A DNA stretch of 64,000 nucleotides from Leifsonia sp. Root4 (lineage in GTDB: Bacteria > Actinomycetota > Actinomycetes > Actinomycetales > Microbacteriaceae), in contig NZ_LMDN01000001.1 in assembly GCF_001425085.1 (NCBI RefSeq), positions 1,080,550-1,144,549 of the forward strand, read 5' to 3'. The notes beneath the pieces are model-generated. The model was not told the DNA's origin and searched no databases. It was given only the letters and a program-made list of their open reading frames with translations. Shown in pieces: positions 54,671-62,827 of this stretch. Position 1 is the stretch's first letter; each line of letters begins with the position of its first letter. A program made the translations under genes and the position numbers.

Positions 54671-54733
54671 GGTTTCGACAGGCTCAACCAGCGGGGGCGG
54701 CTCAACCAGCGGGGGCGGCTCAACCAGCGGGGA
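54671..54733 (+). repeat. GGTTTCGACAGGCTCAACCA-type repeat with three 18-base tandem units (family D copy 1)
   Basis: The element begins GGTTTCGACA and continues as three copies of GGCTCAACCAGCGGGGGC (54681-54698, 54699-54716, and 54717-54733 lacking the last base). An inverted relative is at 58142-58205, so the two flank the RND gene. Confidence 0.8.
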
Positions 54734-54811
54734 CCCGCTGTGCGCCGGAGGTCCGGCGCGCAACGCGGCAACCGGCGCAGATCGCCGGTCGCCGCGTTCC
54801 GCGGACGCACG

Positions 54812-57800
54812 CTACTCGGTCAGCGGGGCGCCGGCAGCCACGGCATCCGGGGCCTCGGGCTCCTGCTGCGCTTCGGCAGCAGCGGCCCTGCGGAGCTTGC
54901 GCTTCTCCCGGCCGCCCTCGACGAGCGAGTACAGCACCGGCAGCACGATCAGGGTGAGCACGGTCGAGGACACGAGTCCGCCGATCACGACAACCGCGAG
55001 CGGCTGCGAGATGAAGCCGCCGTGGCCAGTGATGCCGAGCGCCATCGGCAGCAAGGCGAAGATCGTCGCGAGTGCCGTCATGAGGATCGGGCGCAGACGC
55101 CTCGACGAGCCGTGCACGAGGGCGTCGCGCACCTTCATGCCGCGATCGCGGTACTGGTTCACGAGGTCGACGAGCACGATCGCGTTCGTCACCACGATTC
55201 CGATGAGCATGAGCACACCGATGAGCGATGCGACGCCGAGCGGGATGCCGGTGATCACCTGCAGCGCGATGGCGCCGGTCGCCGCGAACGGCACCGAGAC
55301 GAGCAGTAGCAGCGGCTGCAGCAGCGAGCGGAACGTCGCCACCATCACGATGTAGACGATCAGGATCGCGACGAGCAGCGCGAGCCCGAGCTGCGAGAAC
55401 GCGTCGCTCTGGTCGGCCGTGACGCCGCCGAGCGTCGCCGTCGTTCCGTCCGGGATGTCGGCCGTCGCGATCGCCGCGGTGACCTCACTGTTGGCCGTGC
55501 CGAGGTCGTCGCCGTTCGGGGTTGCGGTGACCGTCGCGCTGCGAAGCCCCTGCACCGTGGTGATGGATGCCGGGCCCTCAAGCTCGGCCACGGTCGCCAG
55601 CGTGTCGAGGCGCACCGGTCCGGTGACCGTCGGGATCTCGAGCGCGGACAGCGCCTCGATGGTCGTCGGCGGGTTGGCCGAGGCGATGTAGATCGTGAGC
55701 GTCGTCTCGTCGATCACGATCGAGCCGGACTGCCGGGGCTGCATCGCCTGGGAGACGACGCTGCCGAGTGCGACCTCGCTGTAGCCCGCGGCCGCGGCCT
55801 CGTCACGGTTCACCTCGACGCCGATGTACGCCCGCGACTCGGAGAGGTTCGTGCTGGTCTGCGAGATCGAATCCAGCTCGTCCAGAGCGCCCTTGATGTC
55901 GTCGGTCGCCTGCTGCAGATCGGCGGCGTTCGACGCGGTGATGTCGACCTCGATGTCGCTGGAGGCGCCGAAGCCGCTTGAGGCGGCGATCGTGATCTCG
56001 CCGACATCCGAGAGCTCGTCGAGCTCCGTGCGCACCTCGGCCTGGATGGCCTCGTTGTCTGCGCCGTCCTCGGTGGTGATCGAGTAGGTGATCGTCGAGC
56101 CGCCGCCACCGCCGAAGGCCGCGGAGAGCCCGCTGCCGCCGCCGATCGAGGTCTGCACGATCTCGATGCCCTCGGTCTCGCGCAACACCTGCTCGACATC
56201 GGTGGATGCGGTGTCGAGCGCGGCCAGGCTGGTGCCGATCGGCAGCTCCTGGCTCACCTGGAAGGTGTTCTGGCCGGAGGATCCGAGGAAGTTCGTCTTC
56301 ATCAGCGGCACCATGGCGATCGTCGCGCCGAGCACGAGCACGGCGACGAGCAGGGTCGCGACACCGTGGTTCAGCGTCCAGCGGATCACCGGCAGGTAGC
56401 CCTGCTGCAGGCGGGACGGGTGCTCGAGCTCATCGATTCCGGTCTCATCCGCCAGCGCCTCGGTCGAGAGGTCGGCGTGCTTGTGCGCCTGCGACGGCTT
56501 GAGGAACCAGTAGGCGAGCACGGGGACGATCGTCAGCGAGACGAGCAGCGAGGCGAGCAGCGCGATCGTGACGGTGAGCGAGAACGGCCGGAACAGCTCG
56601 CCCGTCACCCCCTCGACCATGGCGATCGGCACGAACACGGCCACCGTTGTGATGGTCGAGGCGGTGATCGCTCCGGCCACCTCCTTGACGGCCTTGACGA
56701 TCGTCGCCGCCTTGTCCTGCCCGGCGACGAGGTGTCTCTTGATGTTCTCGATCACGACGATGGAGTCATCGACGACGCGACCGATCGAGATGGTGAGCGC
56801 GCCGAGGGTCAGGATGTTGAGGGTGTAGTCGGCGGCCTGCAGTCCGATGAACGTGATCATCACCGAGGTCGGGATCGAGATCGCGGTGACGAGGGTGGCG
56901 CGCACAGAGAGCAGGAACAGCAGGATGACCATGATCGCGAAGAACAGGCCGAGCATGCCCTCGACGGCGAGCGACTCGATCGACTGCTCGATGAACGGCG
57001 CCTGGTCGAAGACGACGGTGAAGGTGGCGCCCGGGTTCGTGGAATCGAGCGAGCTCTGCAGGGACGGCAGCATGTCGCGCACGGCGTTGGACACGTCGAC
57101 GGTGTTGGCGGCCGGGAGCTTGGTGATCGCGATGGTGAGCGCCGGCTCGCCGTCGACGCGGGAGATGCTGGCGGCCGGGTTGTCCTCGAGCGCGACGGTT
57201 GCCACATCGGCGATCGTGGTCGGCAGCGGCACCCGGGGTGCCGCGGCCGCGGCTCCGACTCCGGCTGCGCCGAAGCCCTGCGCTGCGGCATCCGCCAGCG
57301 CTTCGGGGTCGACCGGGGCCGCCTCTGTGGCACCCAGCACCGGCAGCGCGGTGAGCTCATCGAGCGTGGTGATGCGCGAACCGGTCTGCACCGAGAAGGT
57401 CTTGTCCTCCTCGGTGATGGTGCCGGCCGGCAGCAGCACGCCGTTCTGCTGCAGCGCATCGGTGATGGCGCTCACGCTGATGCCGCGGGCGGCGAGCTCG
57501 TCTGCGTTCGGTGTGATGGTGACGCGCTGGCCGACCTTGCCGACAATGGTCGCTTCGCGCACGCCGTCGATGTCTTGCAGCTCGCCGAGCGTGGTCCGCG
57601 AGATCTCGTCGGACAGCGCGCTGACATCGTCGACGCCGGTGACGGCCACCTGGATGACGGGGAAGTCGTCGAGGCTGAGTGCGAGCACCTGCGGGTCGAC
57701 GTCACTCGGCAGGGTGCTCGAGATGCGATTGACCGCGCTCAGCAGCTTCTGCTCGGCGAAGGCCATGTCGGTGCCGTAGGTGAAGGACGCACTGACGACC

Positions 57801-58069
57801 GAGACGCCGGTCGAGCTCGACGTCGACGTCGACTCGAGGCCCGTGACGCCCTGGATGGCCGTTTCGATCGGGGTCGAGACGTCGTCATTGACCACGTCGG
57901 GCGATGCACCGGGGTACTGCGTCATGATCGCCAGCTGCGGGAAGGCGATCGACGGCGCGAGCTCCTGCTTGAGGCTGGTGAGTGCGATACCGCCGAAGAT
58001 CATCACGACGACGGTGACGAGGGCGATGAGCGCGCGGTTCTTCATGGAGAGCGCAGCAAGAAGGTGCAT
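54812..58069 (-). CDS. RND-superfamily exporter (HAE1/AcrB-like permease)
   Basis: Large pump of 1085 residues with the duplicated layout: one helix, a big outer loop, six helices, a second big loop and the last helices. LKQELAPSIAFPQLAIMTQYPGASPDVV at the N-terminus and SIGRVVDDSIVVIENIKRHL in helix 4, with its proton-relay Asp pair, are hallmarks. Related GIVVTNAIVLVDLVNQYRDRG is in helix 10-11. Membrane-fusion and outer-membrane partners are absent, as expected in a monoderm, so it may work alone or with a lipoprotein. Cargo unknown. It is a single gene between two inverted copies of repeat family D. Confidence 0.92.
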   Translation of the reverse strand: MHLLAALSMKNRALIALVTVVVMIFGGIALTSLKQELAPSIAFPQLAIMTQYPGASPDVVNDDVSTPIETAIQGVTGLESTSTSSSTGVSVVSASFTYGTDMAFAEQKLLSAVNRISSTLPSDVDPQVLALSLDDFPVIQVAVTGVDDVSALSDEISRTTLGELQDIDGVREATIVGKVGQRVTITPNADELAARGISVSAITDALQQNGVLLPAGTITEEDKTFSVQTGSRITTLDELTALPVLGATEAAPVDPEALADAAAQGFGAAGVGAAAAAPRVPLPTTIADVATVALEDNPAASISRVDGEPALTIAITKLPAANTVDVSNAVRDMLPSLQSSLDSTNPGATFTVVFDQAPFIEQSIESLAVEGMLGLFFAIMVILLFLLSVRATLVTAISIPTSVMITFIGLQAADYTLNILTLGALTISIGRVVDDSIVVIENIKRHLVAGQDKAATIVKAVKEVAGAITASTITTVAVFVPIAMVEGVTGELFRPFSLTVTIALLASLLVSLTIVPVLAYWFLKPSQAHKHADLSTEALADETGIDELEHPSRLQQGYLPVIRWTLNHGVATLLVAVLVLGATIAMVPLMKTNFLGSSGQNTFQVSQELPIGTSLAALDTASTDVEQVLRETEGIEIVQTSIGGGSGLSAAFGGGGGSTITYSITTEDGADNEAIQAEVRTELDELSDVGEITIAASSGFGASSDIEVDITASNAADLQQATDDIKGALDELDSISQTSTNLSESRAYIGVEVNRDEAAAAGYSEVALGSVVSQAMQPRQSGSIVIDETTLTIYIASANPPTTIEALSALEIPTVTGPVRLDTLATVAELEGPASITTVQGLRSATVTATPNGDDLGTANSEVTAAIATADIPDGTTATLGGVTADQSDAFSQLGLALLVAILIVYIVMVATFRSLLQPLLLLVSVPFAATGAIALQVITGIPLGVASLIGVLMLIGIVVTNAIVLVDLVNQYRDRGMKVRDALVHGSSRRLRPILMTALATIFALLPMALGITGHGGFISQPLAVVVIGGLVSSTVLTLIVLPVLYSLVEGGREKRKLRRAAAAEAQQEPEAPDAVAAGAPLTE

Positions 58070-58141
58070 TGCGCCATTCTCTCAGTGCTACGAGGCGTTG
58101 CGTTTCACCGAGCTCTGAATCTGCTCACGGATGCCAGCGAC

Positions 58142-58205
58142 CCCGCGGGTTGAGCCCCGCTGGTCGAGCGTGTCGAGCCCCGCTGGTTGAGCTTGTCGAA
58201 ACCCC
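58142..58205 (-). repeat. GGTTTCGACAAGCTCAACCA-type repeat (family D copy 2, inverted)
   Basis: Read on the minus strand it starts GGGGTTTCGACAAGCTCAAC and goes on with CAGCGGGG units, the same element as at 54671 but in opposite orientation. It holds two to three degenerate units of GAGCCCCGCTGGTT on the plus strand. Confidence 0.8.
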
Positions 58206-58232
58206 AACCCGTCGGACTCCACTGACTCTGGC

Positions 58233-58535
58233 CTACGACGCCAAGCGTTCACGGGTGGCGCGACGAGAACCGGACGGCTCGACATCGCATTCCGGCTTGT
58301 TGATCTCTGCCCACACCTCATCGAGGGAGAGGCCGAGCACCGCGGCGATCGCAGCAATGGTCGGGAATGCGGGGGTCGCGACGCGACCGGATTCAATCTT
58401 CCGCAGGGTCTCGGGCGAGACTCGGGCATCGAGCGCGGTCTCGAGCATCGAACGCTGCCCCCTGGCACGACGCAAGAGGGCGCCCAAGCGCACTCCACGC
58501 GCGACCTCTGCGGGCGAGAGCGGCAATCGGACCAT
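58233..58535 (-). CDS. XRE-family helix-turn-helix regulator
   Basis: Small DNA-binding protein of 100 residues. VRLGALLRRARGQRSMLETALDARVSPETLRKIESGRVATPAFPTIAAIAAVLGLSLDEVWAEI covers the five-helix Cro/C1 domain (residues 15-80). There is no ligand or peptidase domain. It is divergent from the methionine-aminopeptidase-like gene, and a 22-base palindrome sits between the two starts. It probably represses itself and its neighbour. Confidence 0.87.
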   Translation of the reverse strand: MVRLPLSPAEVARGVRLGALLRRARGQRSMLETALDARVSPETLRKIESGRVATPAFPTIAAIAAVLGLSLDEVWAEINKPECDVEPSGSRRATRERLAS

Positions 58536-58556
58536 GACATCGATTGTAGTACCGGG

Positions 58557-58578
58557 ATAACATTACCGGTATTGTTAT
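58557..58578. promoter_or_regulatory. 22-base palindrome between XRE and M24-peptidase genes
   Basis: Left arm ATAACATTACC and right arm GGTATTGTTAT are complementary except for one pair. The centre TACCGGTA (58564-58571) has a second near copy TACCGGGA at 58550-58557. It is a strong candidate operator for the divergent XRE regulator. Confidence 0.7.
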
Positions 58579-58613
58579 TGGCCACCGTGACCACCACCTC
58601 CGAAAGGCAACGC

Positions 58614-59396
58614 ATGATCGAGATCTTGAGCCCCACCCAACTGGCCAGAGCACGGGAGACGGGCGCCGTGGTCGCCGACATCCTGCAGCTGGTGAAGAGC
58701 CGCAGCACTGTCGGCACGAACCTCCTCGACATCGACAGCTGGGCGCAGACAATGATCGCCGAGGCCGGTGCGGCGTCCTGCTACGTCGACTACGCACCGT
58801 CCTTCGGGCGCGGACCATTCGGCCACTACATCTGCACGGCGGTCAACGACGCCGTGCTGCACGGTCTTCCGCATGACTACGCACTCGCCGATGGCGATCT
58901 GCTGACGCTCGACCTCGCGGTCTCCCTGGGCGGAGTGGCCGCAGATTCCGCCATCAGTTTCATCGTGGGTGACGCGCAGCCCCCGGAATCGGTCGCGCTG
59001 ATCGCCGCGACCGAGCGCGCGCTGAGCGCAGGGATCGCCGCAGCGACACCCGGCGCCCGCATCGGCGACATCTCTCACGCCATCGGCTCCGTGCTGGGCG
59101 ACGCCGGCTACCCGATCAACACGGAGTTCGGCGGCCACGGCATCGGGTCGACGATGCATCAGGATCCGCACGTGTCGAACACCGGCCGGCGCGGCCGTGG
59201 CTACACGCTGCGCCCGGGATTGCTCCTGGCCCTGGAGCCGTGGGTCATGACAGACACCGCGACGCTCATCACCGACCCCGACGGGTGGACGCTCCGAAGC
59301 GCGACAGGCTGCCGCACCGCACACAGCGAGCACACAATCGCCATCACCGATGACGGAGCCGAGATACTCACTCTGCCGACGCAGCCGCGCTCCTGA
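58614..59396 (+). CDS. Type I methionine aminopeptidase-like M24 peptidase
   Basis: Enzyme of 260 residues from ATG 58614 (GAAAGG upstream). All five metal ligands expected for MetAP are visible: Asp in LLTLDLAVSL, Asp in VAADSAISF, His in FGGHGIGSTMH, Glu in LALEPWVM and Glu in AHSEHTIAI; the substrate His is in NDAVLHGLPHD. It would remove N-terminal methionine from proteins. Its own XRE regulator and palindrome suggest a secondary, regulated MetAP rather than the housekeeping enzyme encoded with ribosomal genes. Pita-bread dipeptidases are less similar. Confidence 0.88.
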   Translation: MIEILSPTQLARARETGAVVADILQLVKSRSTVGTNLLDIDSWAQTMIAEAGAASCYVDYAPSFGRGPFGHYICTAVNDAVLHGLPHDYALADGDLLTLDLAVSLGGVAADSAISFIVGDAQPPESVALIAATERALSAGIAAATPGARIGDISHAIGSVLGDAGYPINTEFGGHGIGSTMHQDPHVSNTGRRGRGYTLRPGLLLALEPWVMTDTATLITDPDGWTLRSATGCRTAHSEHTIAITDDGAEILTLPTQPRS

Positions 59397-59422
59397 GCCC
59401 AGCACTCGAACGATGGGTGCGA

Positions 59423-60865
59423 CTACACCACGTCGGCGAGGTAGCCGGTGTCTGGCACCGGATGCCGCAGCAGCGAGCCCCAGGCGAGGGCGAGGGCGTC
59501 GACGGCACGCGTCGTCTCCTCGGCCGAGTAGCTGATCGGCAGGCGCAGGAAGCGCTCGAAGGCACCGTCGATGCCGAAACGCGGCCCGGCCGCGATGAGC
59601 AGGCCGTGGTTGCGGGCGGCGAGCGCGAGCTGTGAGCTGACGGGCGAGCCGAGGTTGACCCAGGTCGCGAGGCCGCCGTGCACGTGCGGCACCTCCCACT
59701 CGGGGAAGCGGCCGGCCAGCAGCTGCTCGATGTGGTCGCGCCCGGCGCGCAGCTGCTCCCTGCGGAGCTCGAGGATGCGCGGCATGTCGGGCAGCAGCTC
59801 GGTCACGATGAGCTGCTCGAGGATCGGGGTGCCGAGGTCGCCGGGAGCGCGCAGCCCGACGAGCTTGCGGATCAGGGGGCGCTCGGCACGGATCCAACCG
59901 ACGCGGAGCCCACCCCACACCGTCTTGCCGACGGAGCCGACGAGCACCGCGTCGCCGTACGCCGCCATCGGCAGCGGGCTGCCGAGCCGATCGATGTCGA
60001 GCTCCGCCGTCGTCTCGTCGGCCACGATCACGGTGCCCTGCCTGGCTGCGGCGGCGAGAATGCGCTCGCGCTGCTCCGCGCCGAGCGAGCGCCCGGTCGG
60101 ATTGTGGAAGTCGGGCATGATGTAGCCCATCGCCGGATTGGCCTGCCGGATCGCCTGCTCGAAGGCCGCGGTCTCGGCCGCGGGCGAGGCGGTATCCGGG
60201 CCCCTCGATTCGGGGATCGAGCTCACAGGGACGAGCCGGGCACCGGCCGCGCGTAGCGCCTCGTAGGCGTGCGGGTAGGTCGGCTGCTCGATCAGCGCGC
60301 GATCCCCGCGGCCGATGAGGGCGCGGGAGAGCAGCGCGATCGCGTGCTGGGCACCGATCGTGACCATGATCTGCTCCGGCGCGGTCGGCAGGCCGCGGGC
60401 CGTGTAGCGCTCGGCGATGGCCGCGCGCAGCTCCGGCGTGCCGATCGGGTCGAAGCCGGCGCCGCCGAGGTGGCGGGGCAGTTCTTCGACGCCGCGTCGG
60501 CTCGCGTCGACGAGCCACGGCAGGGCGGGCATCGCCGCTTTGCTGAGGTCGAGGTAGCCGCGGTCTCCCGGCACCGACAGCATGGCCGGGCTGCCCTGCA
60601 GCCGGGCGACACTGCCCGAGCCGCGCACGCTCTGCAGGAAGCCGAGCTCGCGCAGCTGCCGATAGGCCGCGGTGACGGTGGTGCGACTGAGGCCGAGGTG
60701 CTCGGCGAGCTCGCGCTCGGCGGGCAGGCGGGTGTCCACGGGGATGCGTCCGTCGATGGTGAGGAGACGGATCCGATCGGCGAGCGCCGTGTAGGCGGAG
60801 CCGCCCTCGCGCCACTCGCCGAGGAGGGCTGTGAGGGTGCGGGCGCTGAGTTGAGCATCAACCAT
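59423..60865 (-). CDS. MocR-family regulator (GntR domain fused to PLP aminotransferase fold), YczR-like
   Basis: Protein of 480 residues. The N-terminal winged helix LLTIDGRIPVDTRLPAERELAEHLGLSRTTVTAAYRQLRELGFL covers residues about 28-72. The aminotransferase-like domain follows, with MPDFHNPTGRSLGAEQRERIL and the PLP-lysine segment LVGSVGKTVWGGLRVGWIRA. In the known YczR/YczE pairs such a regulator controls a divergent membrane protein gene; the same layout is seen here. Direct and inverted AATTGG repeats lie between the two genes. It may sense pyridoxal phosphate or an amino acid adduct. Confidence 0.92.
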   Translation of the reverse strand: MVDAQLSARTLTALLGEWREGGSAYTALADRIRLLTIDGRIPVDTRLPAERELAEHLGLSRTTVTAAYRQLRELGFLQSVRGSGSVARLQGSPAMLSVPGDRGYLDLSKAAMPALPWLVDASRRGVEELPRHLGGAGFDPIGTPELRAAIAERYTARGLPTAPEQIMVTIGAQHAIALLSRALIGRGDRALIEQPTYPHAYEALRAAGARLVPVSSIPESRGPDTASPAAETAAFEQAIRQANPAMGYIMPDFHNPTGRSLGAEQRERILAAAARQGTVIVADETTAELDIDRLGSPLPMAAYGDAVLVGSVGKTVWGGLRVGWIRAERPLIRKLVGLRAPGDLGTPILEQLIVTELLPDMPRILELRREQLRAGRDHIEQLLAGRFPEWEVPHVHGGLATWVNLGSPVSSQLALAARNHGLLIAAGPRFGIDGAFERFLRLPISYSAEETTRAVDALALAWGSLLRHPVPDTGYLADVV

Positions 60866-60881
60866 GAGGCCACTTTAGGCG

Positions 60882-60918
60882 AATTGGCTATTGGATGGAA
60901 GGCCAATTGTGCAATTGG
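60882..60918. promoter_or_regulatory. Candidate MocR operator with ATTGG repeats
   Basis: CCAATTG-TG-CAATTGG at 60903-60918 is a perfect inverted repeat. Two further direct copies of AT-TGG (60882-60887 and 60890-60894) precede it. MocR regulators usually bind such mixed direct/inverted repeats in divergent promoters. Confidence 0.6.
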
Positions 60919-60926
60919 ATATAAGA

Positions 60927-61682
60927 GTGGCTCCTTCAACTACTCCCCTCGTGCCCGTGACCGGGCGTCTCCCCCGGCGCTTCGTGCAGCTCTTCGTCGG
61001 ACTCTTCCTCTATGGCATCGGCATCGCGCTGATCGTGCGCGGCGAGATCGGCGCCGCCCCCTGGGACGTGTTGACGCAGGGCATCGGCATCCACACCGGG
61101 CTCAGCTTCGGCCTCATCACGGTGCTCACCAGCGCCGTGGTGTTGCTGCTCTGGATCCCGCTGCGACAGAAGCCCGGCATCGGCACCGTGCTGAACGCAC
61201 TGCTCGTCGGGCCGTCGGCCGACATCGGCCTCGCGCTGATCCCCAGCGGACTCGACCTCTGGGCGCGCATCCTGCTCTTCGTCGCCGGGCTGCTCGTGCT
61301 CGCCATCGCCACGGGCCTCTACATCGGCGCGCACTTCGGCCCCGGCCCCCGCGACGGCCTGATGACGGGCCTGAATGCCCGCACCGGCTGGGCGATCTGG
61401 AAGGTGCGCACCGGCATCGAGCTCACCGTCGTCACCCTCGGCTGGATCCTCGGCGGCAACGTCGGCCTCGGCACCGCGGCATTCGCGCTGCTCGTCGGCC
61501 CGCTCTGCCAGTGGGCGATTCCGTTCTTCGCCGTGAAACCGCGGGCGACGGATGCCGCAGCGGTCCCGCCCGGCCCCGACGCCGAGACCGAGCGGGAGCG
61601 TGACGTCGAGGCCGTGCTGGAGGCCGAGCTCGAGGGTAGCGCCACCCCGTCGAGTCCGCAGCTGGACTCACCCGCGAACTGA
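60927..61682 (+). CDS. YczE-like integral membrane protein
   Basis: Membrane protein of 251 residues with five hydrophobic segments. LPRRFVQLFVGLFLYGIGIALIVRGEIGAAPWDVLTQGIG is the conserved N-terminal helix pair, followed by IGAHFGPGPRDGLMTGLNARTGWAIWKVRTGIE and the LGWILGGNVGLGTAAFALLVGPL helix. The last 50 residues are charged and disordered. I place the start at GTG 60927, since the frame before it lies in the operator; TTG 60891 is also possible. The function is unknown: a transporter for a vitamin B6-type or amino-acid-type compound is often suggested for the divergent MocR pair. Confidence 0.85.
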   Translation: MAPSTTPLVPVTGRLPRRFVQLFVGLFLYGIGIALIVRGEIGAAPWDVLTQGIGIHTGLSFGLITVLTSAVVLLLWIPLRQKPGIGTVLNALLVGPSADIGLALIPSGLDLWARILLFVAGLLVLAIATGLYIGAHFGPGPRDGLMTGLNARTGWAIWKVRTGIELTVVTLGWILGGNVGLGTAAFALLVGPLCQWAIPFFAVKPRATDAAAVPPGPDAETERERDVEAVLEAELEGSATPSSPQLDSPAN

Positions 61683-61740
61683 AACCGGCGCCGGCCCGAG
61701 CACCGAGCCGACGTCATCCGCATGTGAAAGGAGCCACCCC

Positions 61741-61863
61741 ATGATCGTCTTCCTCGGCCTCATCGCGCTTCTCGCCGCGTGGGCAATCCTCGCCACCGTG
61801 CTCGTCGCGCGTCGCGACGGATACCGCGCAACGCCCGATCGCTCGAACGGCCCGCGGGGCTAG
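61741..61863 (+). CDS. Small single-span membrane protein (40 aa)
   Basis: Short gene with a strong ribosome-binding site GAAAGGAG nine bases before the ATG. The product starts MIVFLGLIALLAAWAILATV, one hydrophobic helix, then a positively charged cytoplasmic tail with ARRDGYRATPDRS. The stop shares the bases CTAG with the stop of the convergent DUF4097 lipoprotein gene. It follows yczE by 58 bases and may be on its transcript. Function unknown; the clean helix and ribosome-binding site make it a likely real protein. Confidence 0.75.
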   Translation: MIVFLGLIALLAAWAILATVLVARRDGYRATPDRSNGPRG

Positions 61864-62630
61864 TCGTCGTCGCTGCTGCTGGCGCGATCCCGGACCGTGA
61901 TGGACCCGTTCGACGTGCCAAGGTCGAGCAGGAACTCGCCGTTCGGATCGCTCGCGATGTCGATGTTCTTGCCGCCGTTCGACGTCTCGGCGACGACCTC
62001 GTAGTCGCCGGCCGGAACGCGCAGGATGATCGCTCCGTTGGAGGTGTTGGCCCGCACGTCCTGAGGGGTCGCGAGCTCCAGGTCGATGGCGCCGTTCGAC
62101 GTCTTGGCGATGATGCCGTCTCCGCTCAGGCCGCTGCCCTCGATGCGGCCATTGCTCGTGCCGACCTCCACGCGTCCGGTCACGTCCTCCAACTCGATGC
62201 GGCCATTGCTCGTGCTCACCTCGACGTTGTTCACCTCGCTGAGTTCGATCGAGCCGTTCTCGGTTTGGCCGCTCACATCCACGCCTGCCGGGAGCTCGAT
62301 CGAGTACTCGACCGTGCATCGGCGGCCGCATCCACTGAGCACCAGCTCATCGCCGTTGACCTCGTAGGTGGTCCCGATATCGCGCTTGGCGCCCCAGTAC
62401 TTGATCTCGCGCTCGATGTGGATGCCGGTTGCGGCCATCTCCCCGCTGATGCTGACGCTCCCGGTGGGATCGTCGATGCGCACGCTGGTGACGGTGGTGT
62501 CGCTGAGGGTCGTCTCGTCGCCCATGCCGTGGGCCGGCAGCAGCGCGCATCCGCTCAGGATCGTCGCGCCGATCGCGAGGCCGGCAACGGCCCCACTGAT
62601 GCGAGTTGCGGTTCGGATGGTGGTGCGCAT
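61860..62630 (-). CDS. DUF4097-type beta-repeat lipoprotein
   Basis: Lipoprotein of 256 residues from ATG 62630 (AGGGAGA upstream). Signal peptide with lipobox LSGC and lipidated Cys28. From about residue 110 it holds seven short repeats of the form xSNGxIxL, beginning with ENGSIEL and continuing TSNGRIEL, TSNGRIEG, TSNGAIDL, TSNGAIIL, TSNGGKNI and TSNGSITV, spaced roughly 18-20 residues apart. This is the DUF4097 beta-solenoid pattern, outside the membrane. Two conserved Cys in LSGCGRRCTV may form a disulfide. Partner and role unknown. Confidence 0.85.
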   Translation of the reverse strand: MRTTIRTATRISGAVAGLAIGATILSGCALLPAHGMGDETTLSDTTVTSVRIDDPTGSVSISGEMAATGIHIEREIKYWGAKRDIGTTYEVNGDELVLSGCGRRCTVEYSIELPAGVDVSGQTENGSIELSEVNNVEVSTSNGRIELEDVTGRVEVGTSNGRIEGSGLSGDGIIAKTSNGAIDLELATPQDVRANTSNGAIILRVPAGDYEVVAETSNGGKNIDIASDPNGEFLLDLGTSNGSITVRDRASSSDDD

Positions 62631-62758
62631 GAGTGTTCTCCCTGTCGTGGCCGCCCGATCGAGCGCCGAAGTTCTACACTCACGACGGTAGTAACCCGGG
62701 CGGCAGCTGTCACGGGGGCTTCCCCCCGAAGCACGGTTGGGGCTGCCCCACACACAGG

Positions 62759-62805
62759 CGCTCGGGTTCCGGATGCCGCGGCGTGCGGCATCCGGAACCC
62801 GAGCG
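62759..62805 (-). terminator. Strong hairpin terminator downstream of the MerR gene
   Basis: A perfect 21-bp stem (left arm 62759-62779, right arm 62785-62805) with only a 5-base loop, 22 bases after the regulator stop. The stem contains CGGATGCCGC, like the tctA terminator at 642-687. Confidence 0.85.
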
Positions 62806-62827
62806 TTCTCGCCCGGCGCTGCTCTGC

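Noticed and set aside
54671-54733. Tandem 18-base repeats considered as an origin iteron array or attachment site
   Set aside because: Only three units, GC-rich, no replication or integrase gene nearby, and an inverted relative is found at 58142; better seen as an interspersed repeat.
56366-58153. Plus-strand frame of nearly 600 codons opposite the RND gene
   Set aside because: Low-complexity Arg/Asp/Gly/Val composition, an antisense shadow of the exporter gene.
58575-60815. Minus-strand frame of over 700 codons spanning the M24 and MocR genes
   Set aside because: It overlaps two well-supported genes in other frames and shows only shadow composition.
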